Of a stretch of DNA of 64,000 bases, positions 56,418 to 64,000 are shown in pieces. Under the pieces are notes generated by a model. The model searched no databases. It saw nothing but the letters and a program-made list of their open reading frames with translations, and was not told where the DNA came from. The DNA is taken from positions 38,155-102,154 of the forward strand of contig JANSXP010000018.1 in NCBI GenBank assembly GCA_024742875.1. The letters are read 5' to 3'. This stretch comes from Planctomycetaceae bacterium (GTDB lineage Bacteria > Planctomycetota > Planctomycetia > Planctomycetales > Planctomycetaceae). The translations under genes and the position numbers were made by a program. Numbering within the stretch: position 1 is the stretch's first letter; each line of letters opens with the position of its first letter.

Positions 56418-57620
56418 TTAGGTGGTGTATTCGGAATTGAGTCGGACATATTCCTGCGTGAGATCACTCGTCCAGAAGCAGGCCGCCTCCGAACCGGAGG
56501 CTGGGCCTCCCGTCAGCTCCAGTAACAGGCTGACTTCTCCCCGCTGCATATCGGCTGACAGACTGACTTCATCGTAGGCCACGGGATTGCCGTGTTTGTA
56601 AACCGTCACCCCATTGATCTGCAGTGAAAGATGGGCCGCGTCGAACGGGATCCCCGCATAACCGGCGGCAGACGTGATACGTCCCCAGTTGGGGTCGTTG
56701 CCCGTGATCGCCGTCTTCACCAGTGCGCTTTCACTGATTTGACGGGCCACACGCACCGCCTGGTCACGTGTGGCGAATCCCCGCACGTCGACAGTGACAA
56801 AATGCGCCGCCCCTTCGGCGTCCCGGATGATGTCAGTCGCCAGTTTTTCGCACACACGCCGCACGGCAGCCGTCAACTGCTGCACGTCATCGTCTGAGAC
56901 CGGCGTGATACCGGACTGTCCGTTGGCCAGCAGTAACACCGTATCACTGGTGCTCATGTGGCCGTCCACCGTGATGCAGTTGAACGTATGACTGACGGCC
57001 TCTTTCAGGATGGTGTCGCACTGCTGCGGTGTCAGGACAGCATCCGTCAGCACGACACCCAGCATCGTGGCCATGTTGGGGGCGATCATCGCAGCCCCCT
57101 TGGCAGCACCGCAGATTGAAACGCTGCCGGTGGACAGCGGCTGAGACTGTGACAGACTCTTGGCAAAGGTATCAGTGGTCATCATGGCGGCCGCGGCCTT
57201 CGTGAGTGCCCCGTCTTCCGTCGACAGGCCCTCGACCGCCGTCGGGATGCCGTTGAGGATTTTGTCCATGGGTAATGGCACGCCTATGATCCCTGTGGAG
57301 CACACAAGAATCTGCTCAGGCAGACAACCAAGCGACTGAGCAACGGCCGCCGTCATCTCGTGGGCGTCGCGATCACCCGACTCACCCGTGCACGCATTGG
57401 CGTTGCCCGAGTTGATGACCACACCGCGGATCACGGCCCCTGGTGTACGCTGACGAGACAGAACCACCGGAGCGCCGACGACCCGGTTGGTCGTGTAGAC
57501 ACCAGCGGCCGCACAATCGACCTCGGAAACGAACAGGCAAAGATCCGGCTTGCCACTGTCCTTGATGCCGCACGTGGAACCGGATGCCAGAAAACCGGAG
57601 GGCAAAGAATCAGTCATCAT
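56418..57620 (-). CDS. argJ: Glutamate N-acetyltransferase / amino-acid N-acetyltransferase
   Basis: 400 residues. ArgJ transfers the acetyl group from N-acetylornithine to glutamate in the cyclic arginine pathway and can also use acetyl-CoA. The self-cleavage and nucleophile site is Thr185 in AAMIAPNMATMLG. VVINSGNANACTGESGDRDA, the oxyanion-type segment STGIIGVPLPMDKI and MMTTDTFAK are conserved. Two adjacent ATG codons (57620 and 57617) can serve as starts. It lies 61 bp downstream of argC on the same strand. Confidence 0.96.
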   Translation of the reverse strand: MMTDSLPSGFLASGSTCGIKDSGKPDLCLFVSEVDCAAAGVYTTNRVVGAPVVLSRQRTPGAVIRGVVINSGNANACTGESGDRDAHEMTAAVAQSLGCLPEQILVCSTGIIGVPLPMDKILNGIPTAVEGLSTEDGALTKAAAAMMTTDTFAKSLSQSQPLSTGSVSICGAAKGAAMIAPNMATMLGVVLTDAVLTPQQCDTILKEAVSHTFNCITVDGHMSTSDTVLLLANGQSGITPVSDDDVQQLTAAVRRVCEKLATDIIRDAEGAAHFVTVDVRGFATRDQAVRVARQISESALVKTAITGNDPNWGRITSAAGYAGIPFDAAHLSLQINGVTVYKHGNPVAYDEVSLSADMQRGEVSLLLELTGGPASGSEAACFWTSDLTQEYVRLNSEYTT

Positions 57621-57681
57621 TGCGAGAAGCTAAAACAGCTGCAGGGAGGAATTGAATTGAAAGGAGTGACGCCGACAATCG

Positions 57682-58701
57682 TCAGACAAAACTGAGCATG
57701 CCCAGCGTCTGATCAAGGCCAAGCAGCAGGTTCATATTCTGAACGGCCACGCCGCTGGCCCCCTTGATGAGGTTGTCCGTCGCAGAAAACACGACCAGCT
57801 GATCTCGATTGAGCCGCACGCTCAGATCGCAGAAGTTGGTGTGTGCCACGTTTTTGGTGGCCGGGATCTGCGAAGAAACGCGGACGAACGGCTGATCCTG
57901 ATAAAAGCTGCGTGCCAGCTCCAGCAGATCATCCTCAGACATCGGCTGCTTCAGCCGGGGATACATCGAGCACAGGATACCGCGGTCCATGGGCATCAGG
58001 TGTGGATTGAAGGCAACCTGCACGGGCGTTCCACACACGTCAGACAGGACCTGCTCAATTTCCGGCGTGTGCCGATGATTGCCAATGCCGTAGGCCGTGA
58101 CGGATTCATTGCATTCGGCAAACAGAGTCCCGAGTTTGGGTTTGCGACCGGCCCCGCTCACGCCGCTTTTGGCGTCGATCACGATTCCATTCGGTTCGAT
58201 CACACCAGCGGCCAGAAATGGAGCCAGACCAAGAATCGACGTGCTGGTGTAGCAGCCCGGGTTGGCCACAAGGTCGGCTGAGCCAATCTGATCAGAGAAC
58301 AGTTCAGGCAGCCCGTAGACGGTGGAACTCAGGCGTGTGGGATCTGTGTGGACATGACCGTACCAGGTTTCGTAGACGCCAGGATCACTGAGACGATAAT
58401 CCGCGCTGAGGTCCACGACACGGCAGCCCGCATCCAGCAGCTGCGGCACCGCCTCCATACTGGCCGTATGCGGCAGCGCACAGAACACGATATCACAGCG
58501 ACGCCCCACGTCTTCCGGGGAGAGATTTTCGCAGCGAAGATCAAATAAACCTGCCAGCGACGGATGCACGTCAGACAGATGCGGCGAGTTCTCCTGCCGA
58601 GTCGTCAGCGTGGTGACCTCTGCCTGGGGGTGACGGGCCAGAATCTTCAATAGTTCGAGCGCCGTGTATCCGGTGGCTCCCAGAATCCCTATACGTGACA
58701 T
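57682..58701 (-). CDS. argC: N-acetyl-gamma-glutamyl-phosphate reductase
   Basis: 339 residues. ArgC reduces N-acetylglutamyl phosphate with NADPH in arginine synthesis. The N-terminal Rossmann motif is [15 protein letters not shown], the catalytic Cys is Cys150 in VANPGCYTS, and [11 protein letters not shown] carries the catalytic His. Length and motifs match the type 1 enzyme. It is the first gene of an argC-argJ operon. Confidence 0.96.
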   Translation of the reverse strand: MSRIGILGATGYTALELLKILARHPQAEVTTLTTRQENSPHLSDVHPSLAGLFDLRCENLSPEDVGRRCDIVFCALPHTASMEAVPQLLDAGCRVVDLSADYRLSDPGVYETWYGHVHTDPTRLSSTVYGLPELFSDQIGSADLVANPGCYTSTSILGLAPFLAAGVIEPNGIVIDAKSGVSGAGRKPKLGTLFAECNESVTAYGIGNHRHTPEIEQVLSDVCGTPVQVAFNPHLMPMDRGILCSMYPRLKQPMSEDDLLELARSFYQDQPFVRVSSQIPATKNVAHTNFCDLSVRLNRDQLVVFSATDNLIKGASGVAVQNMNLLLGLDQTLGMLSFV

Positions 58702-59238
58702 CGTGCGTTATTTGACTTTAGAAGGTGCGTAGCTGGGCAAATCAACCAGGGTCGGACCGCTCGGGCCGGGCTGTAGTCTAAGATTCCATCCGTCCGCAGC
58801 AAATTCAACAGCAGGCTGGGTCTGTTCTTCGAAATCGGATTTGCGGCGTAAATCCCTGGGTAACTTTCAAATCACAATTTTTCCCGTAAGAATATCGACC
58901 ACAGGGTGCGATTGTGGCCGAAGCCATCCCTGTGACGGACACGTCAGCCAGGGTGACGTTCATTCGATTGCCTCGACTGAGTGACAATTTGTGAGTAACG
59001 ACAAACTCCTCAACGACAGTCTCCCCATCGAGATCCGTTCCTCGCTCGCTGCGAAGGTGCAGATCTCGAGACTCGGAATGCCCGGGGGCCTCTGGCGGAG
59101 TGCGTCCGTTGCTTCTGCAGCACTCACCTTTTCCCGGGCGACCACCTTTGCCTGCTCTGGTCCCCGGGATTGACATTTCACGTCAGCCCCCGCGGGACGT
59201 TTTCCCTGAATTCCAACAGTTGATCAGATAAGGAACGA
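58702..59238. other. Intergenic region between argC and the sugar isomerase gene
   Basis: A 537-bp region shared by divergent genes. Open frames up to about 120 codons occur on the minus strand, but they have no protein-like signal and are not called. A purine-rich AAGGAA lies just before the ATG at 59239. I cannot identify a promoter or hairpin with confidence. Confidence 0.45.
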
Positions 59239-60267
59239 ATGATGTCGGCACCCAAACTTCACAACGCAATGTGGCCAGGCCTGGTGGGCAAGGGAGACGG
59301 TGAAGGGGAAGAGCCCCCCATCAGCCTTGATCGAATGCTTGAACTGACGGCCGCTGCCGAGGTCAACGGGCAGAAGTTTGACGGCATCGACTACTTCCTG
59401 TTTCACCCTCACACCGATCCGGAAGCGAGTGACGATGAGCTGCGTGTGATCGCGGACAAAATCGCGGCTCACGGGTTCTCTGTCGGTTCACTCGTGGCCC
59501 CCATCTGGCCGGGGACCGTGGGCGACAGTGCTATGGGTGACGAGGCCGCACGAGAGAAATTTCTCAGTGCGATCAAAGTGGGCTGTCGGATTGCCGGTAT
59601 CTTCAAGGATCATGGCGTCCGCAACTACGGCTGCATCCGGATTGACTCGGCCGAATTCGGGGTTGAAAAATGGCGGGAAGATCCCGGGGCCAACACCAAA
59701 AAGATTGCGGCAACGTTCCGTGAAGCCGCCAAAATTGCGGCCGACCATGGTGAGCGTCTGGCGGCCGAAGGAGAAATCTGCTGGGCCGGCATGCACAGCT
59801 GGAAGGACATGCTGGACCTGCTGGAAGAAGTGGGCATGCCCGAATCGCTGGGCTTCCAGGCCGACCTGGCGCACACCTACCTGTACCTTCTGGGATACAA
59901 CGCGCCGGAGCACGCACTCGTTCAGGACGGCTACTCAGACGAGCAGTTCTACGAAGCGTACAAGAACATGACCGACAAACTGCGCCCCTGGACCATTGAC
60001 TTTCATGTCGCGCAAAACGACGGCGAAGTCCACGGTGCCGGCTCCCATGACAAGACGGGCAAGCACTGCCAGGCGGACGATCCCAACGGCAAGCTGGACA
60101 TCGTCAAGTGCGCCAGCTACTGGCTGGAAGGCGCCACAGAGCGTGGGATTCAGCACATCTGCTGGGACGGATGCATGTTCCCCAACGCAGTTCTGGAAGA
60201 CGGCTCCACGTGGAACACCATCCTGGACACCATGATCAGGGTTCGTGACAGCGGCAGTTATTCGTAA
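59239..60267 (+). CDS. Sugar phosphate isomerase/epimerase (xylose-isomerase-like TIM barrel)
   Basis: 342 residues. The TIM-barrel family signature includes [27 protein letters not shown] (metal-ligand Glu), [16 protein letters not shown] (Asp/His), and a late [14 protein letters not shown] segment with [15 protein letters not shown]. Members isomerise or epimerise free sugars or cyclitols using a divalent metal. Two ATG codons (59239 and 59242) lie behind AAGGAA. A Gfo/Idh/MocA dehydrogenase follows 57 bp downstream, a pairing common in inositol or rare-sugar catabolism. Confidence 0.85.
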   Translation: MMSAPKLHNAMWPGLVGKGDGEGEEPPISLDRMLELTAAAEVNGQKFDGIDYFLFHPHTDPEASDDELRVIADKIAAHGFSVGSLVAPIWPGTVGDSAMGDEAAREKFLSAIKVGCRIAGIFKDHGVRNYGCIRIDSAEFGVEKWREDPGANTKKIAATFREAAKIAADHGERLAAEGEICWAGMHSWKDMLDLLEEVGMPESLGFQADLAHTYLYLLGYNAPEHALVQDGYSDEQFYEAYKNMTDKLRPWTIDFHVAQNDGEVHGAGSHDKTGKHCQADDPNGKLDIVKCASYWLEGATERGIQHICWDGCMFPNAVLEDGSTWNTILDTMIRVRDSGSYS

Positions 60268-60323
60268 CGGCCGCTTCCCTCGAATATTCCATCAACCTTA
60301 TTTGCACGAAAGCAAACTCTAAC

Positions 60324-61466
60324 ATGTCACTGAAGCCACTGAACATCGGCCTGATCGGCTATGGATTCATGGGCCGTACTCACACCAACGGGTACAAACG
60401 CGCCAACGATTTTTTCCCCGAACTGAAACATCGTCCTGTTCTGAAAGCTGTGTGCGGCCGCAACGCCGAAAACGCACAGGCTTTTGCGGACCAGTGGCAG
60501 TATGAAAGCATCGAAACCGACTGGCGGGCACTGATCGCCCGCGACGACATCGATGCCATCGACATCTGCACGCCCAACAACTCGCACGCAGAAATCGCCA
60601 TCGCCGCCGCTGAAGCCGGCAAGATGATTCTGTGCGAAAAACCGCTGGCGCTGAATCCCGAAGAGGGAGCGCGAATGGTGGAAGCGGTCGAGAAAGCGGG
60701 CGTCGCCAATACGGTGTGGTACAACTACCGCCGTGTACCGGCTGTCACCCTGGCCAAACAGCTGATCAATGAAGGGCGACTGGGACGCATCTTCCATTAC
60801 CGGGCCAACTTCCTGCAGGACTGGACCATCAACGAGGATCTGCCGCAGGGTGGCGCCGCGCTGTGGCGTCTGGATGCCAAGGCGGCGGGATCCGGCGTAA
60901 CGGGAGACCTGCTGGCGCACTGCATCGATACGGCCATCTGGCTCAACGGTTCCATTTCCGATGTCAGCGCCATGACAGAGACCTTCGTCAAAGAACGCAT
61001 GCATAACGAGACCGGCAAAATGGAGCCGGTGACCATTGATGATGCGTGCACTTTTATGTGCCACTTTGAGAACGGATCGCTGGGCCTGTTCGAAAGCACG
61101 CGATACGCACGCGGCCACAAGGCGCTGTACACCCTGGAGATCAACGGTGAAAAAGCGTCGATTCGCTGGGACCTGCACGACCTGCATCGCCTGGAGTACT
61201 TCGACCACAGCGACGACGGCATCGTGCGTGGCTGGCGATCGGTCCACATTTCGGACGGCGACCAGCCCTACATGGACAAGTGGTGGGTGCCAGGCCTGAA
61301 TATTGGCTACGAGCACACGTTTGTTCATCAGGTGGCTGACTTCATTCGCAGCGTGGACGAAGGCACTGCGTGCAGCCCAACGTTCCGCGAAGCTCAGGAA
61401 ACCCAGCAGGTGTGCGACGCTGTTCTGGAAAGCGCCAAATCGCGGCAGTGGAAAGATGTAGGGTAG
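60324..61466 (+). CDS. Gfo/Idh/MocA family oxidoreductase
   Basis: 380 residues. NAD(P)-binding [16 protein letters not shown] lies at the N-terminus, the family CEKPLALN motif follows, and [19 protein letters not shown] carries the catalytic His region. The C-terminal domain continues to [19 protein letters not shown]. It probably oxidises or reduces the sugar handled by the upstream isomerase. A hairpin terminator lies 42 bp after its stop. Confidence 0.9.
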   Translation: MSLKPLNIGLIGYGFMGRTHTNGYKRANDFFPELKHRPVLKAVCGRNAENAQAFADQWQYESIETDWRALIARDDIDAIDICTPNNSHAEIAIAAAEAGKMILCEKPLALNPEEGARMVEAVEKAGVANTVWYNYRRVPAVTLAKQLINEGRLGRIFHYRANFLQDWTINEDLPQGGAALWRLDAKAAGSGVTGDLLAHCIDTAIWLNGSISDVSAMTETFVKERMHNETGKMEPVTIDDACTFMCHFENGSLGLFESTRYARGHKALYTLEINGEKASIRWDLHDLHRLEYFDHSDDGIVRGWRSVHISDGDQPYMDKWWVPGLNIGYEHTFVHQVADFIRSVDEGTACSPTFREAQETQQVCDAVLESAKSRQWKDVG

Positions 61467-61507
61467 CCATCTGACACGCGATTGTTATGATCGTGTGAAG
61501 AATAATC

Positions 61508-61538
61508 ACAGCGGCGGCTTTCGAGCCGCCGCTGTTTA
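61508..61538 (+). terminator. Hairpin terminator with TTCG loop
   Basis: A perfect 12-bp stem (61508-61519 with 61524-61535) is closed by a very stable TTCG tetraloop, followed by a short TTTA tail. It separates the oxidoreductase from greA. The T-run is weak, so it may work partly as a stability element. Confidence 0.75.
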
Positions 61539-61644
61539 TGAATATCTGACGGACACGGCTGTGGCGAACCTTCGCCCATAGTTCGTGTCCTTTCTCTTTG
61601 TCTGTTCGAAACAGACGACTGCCAAACAAAGCCAGGGATTCGTT

Positions 61645-62127
61645 ATGGAACGCCAACCTATTTCGCAAGAAGGCTACGACAAGATTCGCGGCGAAATCAA
61701 AGAGCTGGAAGACACCAAACCAGCCGTGCTGGAACGCATCAAAGTGGCCCGCGAAGAAGGTGACCTGAAAGAAAATGCGGAGTACCACGCGGCACGGGAA
61801 CAGCTGGCTCACCTGGAACGACAGATCGCCTCCAAACGCGAACGCCTGGCCAACTGTAAAATCATGGACCGTTCGGAAATGCCCAAAGGCGTGGTGGCCT
61901 ATGGGTCGCGCGTCACCGTGAAGGATCTGTCAGACGGCATGGAGGAAATCTATGAACTGGTCGGCCCAGGAGAAGAAGACTACGACGGTGACATTCTGAA
62001 GATCCTGACGTCCAGCCCACTGGCGCAGTCCATGATCGGGAAGAAAGTGGGAGATGCGTTTGAGGCCGATATCCCGGCTGGCAAGCTGAACATGGAAGTG
62101 GTGTCGATCGAGGACGCCGAGATTTAG
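61645..62127 (+). CDS. greA: Transcription elongation factor GreA
   Basis: 160 residues. GreA rescues backtracked RNA polymerase by stimulating transcript cleavage. The coiled-coil tip AREEGDLKENAEYHAAREQ carries the acidic residues that enter the polymerase channel. YGSRVTVKDL and SPLAQSMIGKKVGD form the C-terminal globular domain. The ATG at 61645 is the normal family start; the frame is open further upstream but not conserved. Confidence 0.97.
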   Translation: MERQPISQEGYDKIRGEIKELEDTKPAVLERIKVAREEGDLKENAEYHAAREQLAHLERQIASKRERLANCKIMDRSEMPKGVVAYGSRVTVKDLSDGMEEIYELVGPGEEDYDGDILKILTSSPLAQSMIGKKVGDAFEADIPAGKLNMEVVSIEDAEI

Positions 62128-62167
62128 CGGACGTTGTCGTCTCGCCCGCTCGTCCCAATGGCATCAC

Positions 62168-62248
62168 GTCACAGAGTTGAAGCCCTCACAGATCGACAAC
62201 CTCACAAAGCGACAATCTCACAACCCGCCAACGTCACAGCATCACCAG
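62168..62248. repeat. Degenerate 16-bp tandem repeat
   Basis: Four adjacent 16-bp units start at 62185, 62201, 62217 and 62233, each beginning CTCACA or GTCACA, with a fifth related 17-bp unit from 62168. The array lies between the convergent greA and htrA-like genes and runs into the terminator at 62230. Confidence 0.65.
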
Positions 62249-62263
62249 GCTGTGACGTTTTTT
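62230..62263 (+). terminator. Rho-independent terminator after greA
   Basis: An 11-bp stem (62230-62240 with 62249-62259), an 8-nt loop and a six-T run (62258-62263). It is 102 bp past the greA stop and converges with the HtrA gene. Confidence 0.88.
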
Positions 62264-62320
62264 ATGGACCGTCAGCCCGCCTGGACGTCCCGGCGGAAAC
62301 AGGCCCACTCAGCAGACGAC

Positions 62321-63487
62321 TCACTCAAAGAAAAACGTGGGCGCTTCAAGCTGAATTTCGACCTGCATCGGCCGGGTTTCGCGGAAGAATGAAAGCACGA
62401 CACGATCACCCGGTTTGTAGCGCCGCAGTTCTGCCTCCAGCTTTTGCGCCGTATTAACGGGCACATCGTTGAGAGCAGAAATCTGATCGCCCAGGAAGAC
62501 GCGATACCCCAGTTGCTGTGTGGCACGCAGCGGCGTGCGGGCGGCCGGTCCGGAAACTCGGCGAACAAACAGTCCGCGACCGTTCAGCTCAGGGGGCACG
62601 CCCCATTCTGCCACCACGTCCGGGTCGAGCACCGAAATCCCCAGTACGGGCATCTGCGGCGAAGACGAACGTTCCAGCACCAGATTGACAGACTCCAGGA
62701 CACGATCAGAAGGTACCGCAAACCCCAGTCCCGAATAGGCACCCGTCGGACTGACGATGGCCGTATTCACGCCAATCATACGGCCGCTGCTGTCCAGCAG
62801 CGGGCCACCCGAGTTACCGGGATTGATGGCGGCGTCTGTCTGAATCAGACCGCTGAGCGTTTCCTGCCGCCCCTCTCGCCCCACAATGCGGTTCAAACCT
62901 CCGATCACGCCGGTAGACAGAGTTTGATCAAAGCCGAAGGGATTGCCGATCGCCAGCACCGTCTGTCCGACCTGCAGGTCTTCCGAAGTCCCCAGTTGTA
63001 TGGGCTTCAGTTTCAGACTGCCGGGATCCACTTTCAGAACAGCGATGTCATGCTCCTGCACGCCGCCGACCAGCTTGGCGTCGACAATTGTCTTGTCGGC
63101 AAACTGCACTTCCAGCTCCGTACTGGCCGACATCAGACGTTCTTCTATGACGTGCAGGTTGGTGATGATGTGTCCCTGGTCGTCCCAGACGACACCCGTC
63201 CCCGAAGACAGTTCTTTTTCCTGAATGCCGGAGAACATCACTGACTGATAGCCTTTGGTGCGAATGAACACCACAGACGGCGATGCTTCACGAAACACGC
63301 GAATGCGAGACTCTTCATCGGCCCCCAACTCCTGCCGCGGCGTGGCCGTGCGGGAAGTAAAATCTGCGGGTCCGGATTCGCGCGCCCAGGTCTGCCAGGC
63401 GAGGATCGCCGAAAGCACAATCAGAGCGGCCACCAGAATCATATTGGTGGATCCGGAACCGGCCGATGGCGAAGACGTATTTTCCAT
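62321..63487 (-). CDS. HtrA/DegP-type serine protease with one PDZ domain
   Basis: 388 residues. An N-terminal membrane anchor (MILVAALIVLSAILAWQTW, residues 16-34) tethers a trypsin-like domain to the outer face of the membrane. The catalytic triad is His112 (ITNLHVIEE), Asp147 (EHDIAVLKV) and Ser226 (NPGNSGGPL). A single PDZ domain follows at about 285-380 (LGYRVFLGDQISALNDVPV). Such proteases degrade misfolded envelope proteins and can cleave stress-signalling partners. Its length is that of the DegS/HhoA-like class. Confidence 0.94.
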   Translation of the reverse strand: MENTSSPSAGSGSTNMILVAALIVLSAILAWQTWARESGPADFTSRTATPRQELGADEESRIRVFREASPSVVFIRTKGYQSVMFSGIQEKELSSGTGVVWDDQGHIITNLHVIEERLMSASTELEVQFADKTIVDAKLVGGVQEHDIAVLKVDPGSLKLKPIQLGTSEDLQVGQTVLAIGNPFGFDQTLSTGVIGGLNRIVGREGRQETLSGLIQTDAAINPGNSGGPLLDSSGRMIGVNTAIVSPTGAYSGLGFAVPSDRVLESVNLVLERSSSPQMPVLGISVLDPDVVAEWGVPPELNGRGLFVRRVSGPAARTPLRATQQLGYRVFLGDQISALNDVPVNTAQKLEAELRRYKPGDRVVLSFFRETRPMQVEIQLEAPTFFFE

Positions 63488-63604
63488 GAGGAATCCGCAC
63501 TGTTAGCATAAAGACAGGACTCCTGCCCTCACGCAAAAGCCCCTCTCAGTCTACTGCAGGATTCCGGACCCGTCGAACCAATAATCCGCCCGGCCCGACA
63601 GTCG

Positions 63605-63999
63605 TCAGGCCAGAATTCCGGCAACTGGTTCGTGCGGTTCCACACCCGTCAGCTTCATATCGAGCCCCTGAAACCGATAGGTGAGGCGATTGTGATCGAT
63701 CCCCATCAGGTGCAGGATAGTGGCCTGCAGGTCATGCACGTGGACCGGATTTTCAGCCACATTGTAGCTGAAATCGTCCGTCGCGCCCCAGGACGTTCCG
63801 GCCTTCACACCGGCTCCGGCCAGAAACATGGTAAAGCAGCGGGGATGATGGTCTCGGCCGGCTTCCGGGCTGCTGAAGTTGCCCTGGCCCACCACACCGC
63901 GTCCAAATTCCCCCCCCCCAGACGAGCAGCGTGTCCGCCAGCAGGCCCCGCGGTGTCAGGTCGTTGATCAGGCCGGCCGTCGGCCGAGCGGGGTCGCGG
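63605..63999 (-). CDS. DUF1501 family protein (partial, N-terminus outside the window)
   Basis: The C-terminal 130 residues of a DUF1501 (sulfatase-fold) protein enter from the right edge; the 5' end is missing. The visible motifs are [58 protein letters not shown] and [13 protein letters not shown], all typical of the planctomycete family. The frame stays open through a nine-C run at 63910-63918, so I see no frameshift. These proteins usually sit beside DUF1549/DUF1553 cytochrome-like genes. The sequence ends at 63999. Confidence 0.88.
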
Positions 64000-64000
64000 C

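Noticed and set aside
58805..59176. A 123-codon minus-strand open frame upstream of the sugar isomerase
   Set aside because: The composition (Arg/Gly-rich, no hydrophobic core pattern) and lack of motifs argue against coding.
62168..62248. Short repeats considered as a CRISPR array
   Set aside because: The 16-bp units are contiguous and degenerate with no spacers, and no cas gene is near.
63910..63918. A nine-base C run in the DUF1501 gene suspected of causing a frameshift
   Set aside because: Translation through the run gives VWGGEFGRG in the same frame as the conserved downstream motifs, so the gene is intact here.

Overview
This window looks like chromosomal DNA from a planctomycete (Planctomycetota, probably Planctomycetaceae). 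The evidence is the gene content: a DUF1501 protein, a DUF1080 protein, many secreted PQQ-type beta-propeller proteins, Gfo/Idh/MocA oxidoreductases paired with sugar isomerases, a MoxR/DUF58/BatA/VWA cluster, a Ser/Thr kinase with a GYF-like N-terminus, and a cadherin-repeat surface protein with a planctomycete-style N-terminal sorting motif. I see no rRNA, tRNA, CRISPR array, insertion sequence or prophage. The sequence as given ends at 63999.

Layout. 1-10.5 kb: a partial Gfo/Idh oxidoreductase, a secreted gamma-glutamyltranspeptidase, then a leftward sugar-catabolism run (HAD-IIA phosphatase, class II aldolase, D-ribulose kinase-like FGGY kinase, secreted FAD oxidoreductase, DUF1805), a P-loop nucleoside-type kinase and a PQQ propeller. 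10.7-17.1 kb: a secreted coiled-coil protein, an apparent pseudo-sulfatase, and a 1,123-residue protein with nine cadherin-like repeats, closed by a good terminator. 17.3-24.1 kb: MoxR ATPase, DUF58, BatA-like and VWA membrane proteins. 24.1-30.4 kb: MogA, then the 2-oxoglutarate dehydrogenase operon sucA-sucB-lpdA ending in a strong terminator. 30.5-36.3 kb: a tiny membrane protein and a surface-glycan cluster (methyltransferases, glycosyltransferases, SGNH hydrolase). 36.9-46.5 kb: a large membrane Ser/Thr kinase, a propeller carrying two EF-hands, an Fe-S photolyase-like protein, a NUDIX-like protein, a Nei/Fpg DNA glycosylase and an orphan secretin-like protein. 46.7-51.7 kb: a Tat-exported molybdoenzyme operon (Fe-S subunit, catalytic subunit, TorD-like chaperone) followed by DUF1080. 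51.9-56.2 kb: a PutA-like protein and a RecA/KaiC-like ATPase. 56.4-64 kb: argJ and argC, a sugar isomerase/dehydrogenase pair, greA, an HtrA protease and a partial DUF1501 gene.

The most unusual item is the 1,000-residue PutA-like protein at 51925-54927. It keeps the two-domain length and overall family sequence but has lost catalytic residues in both halves: the aldehyde dehydrogenase Cys is Ala, its oxyanion Asn is Arg, and the proline dehydrogenase Lys, His-Asn and second Arg are replaced. It looks like a double pseudoenzyme. The next gene, a Met-rich single-domain RecA/KaiC-like ATPase, has an elaborate stem-loop leader ahead of its start. Other notable items are the pseudo-sulfatase beside a secreted coiled-coil protein, an SGNH hydrolase with Cys at the nucleophile position, and near-identical 327-bp repeats in the cadherin gene.
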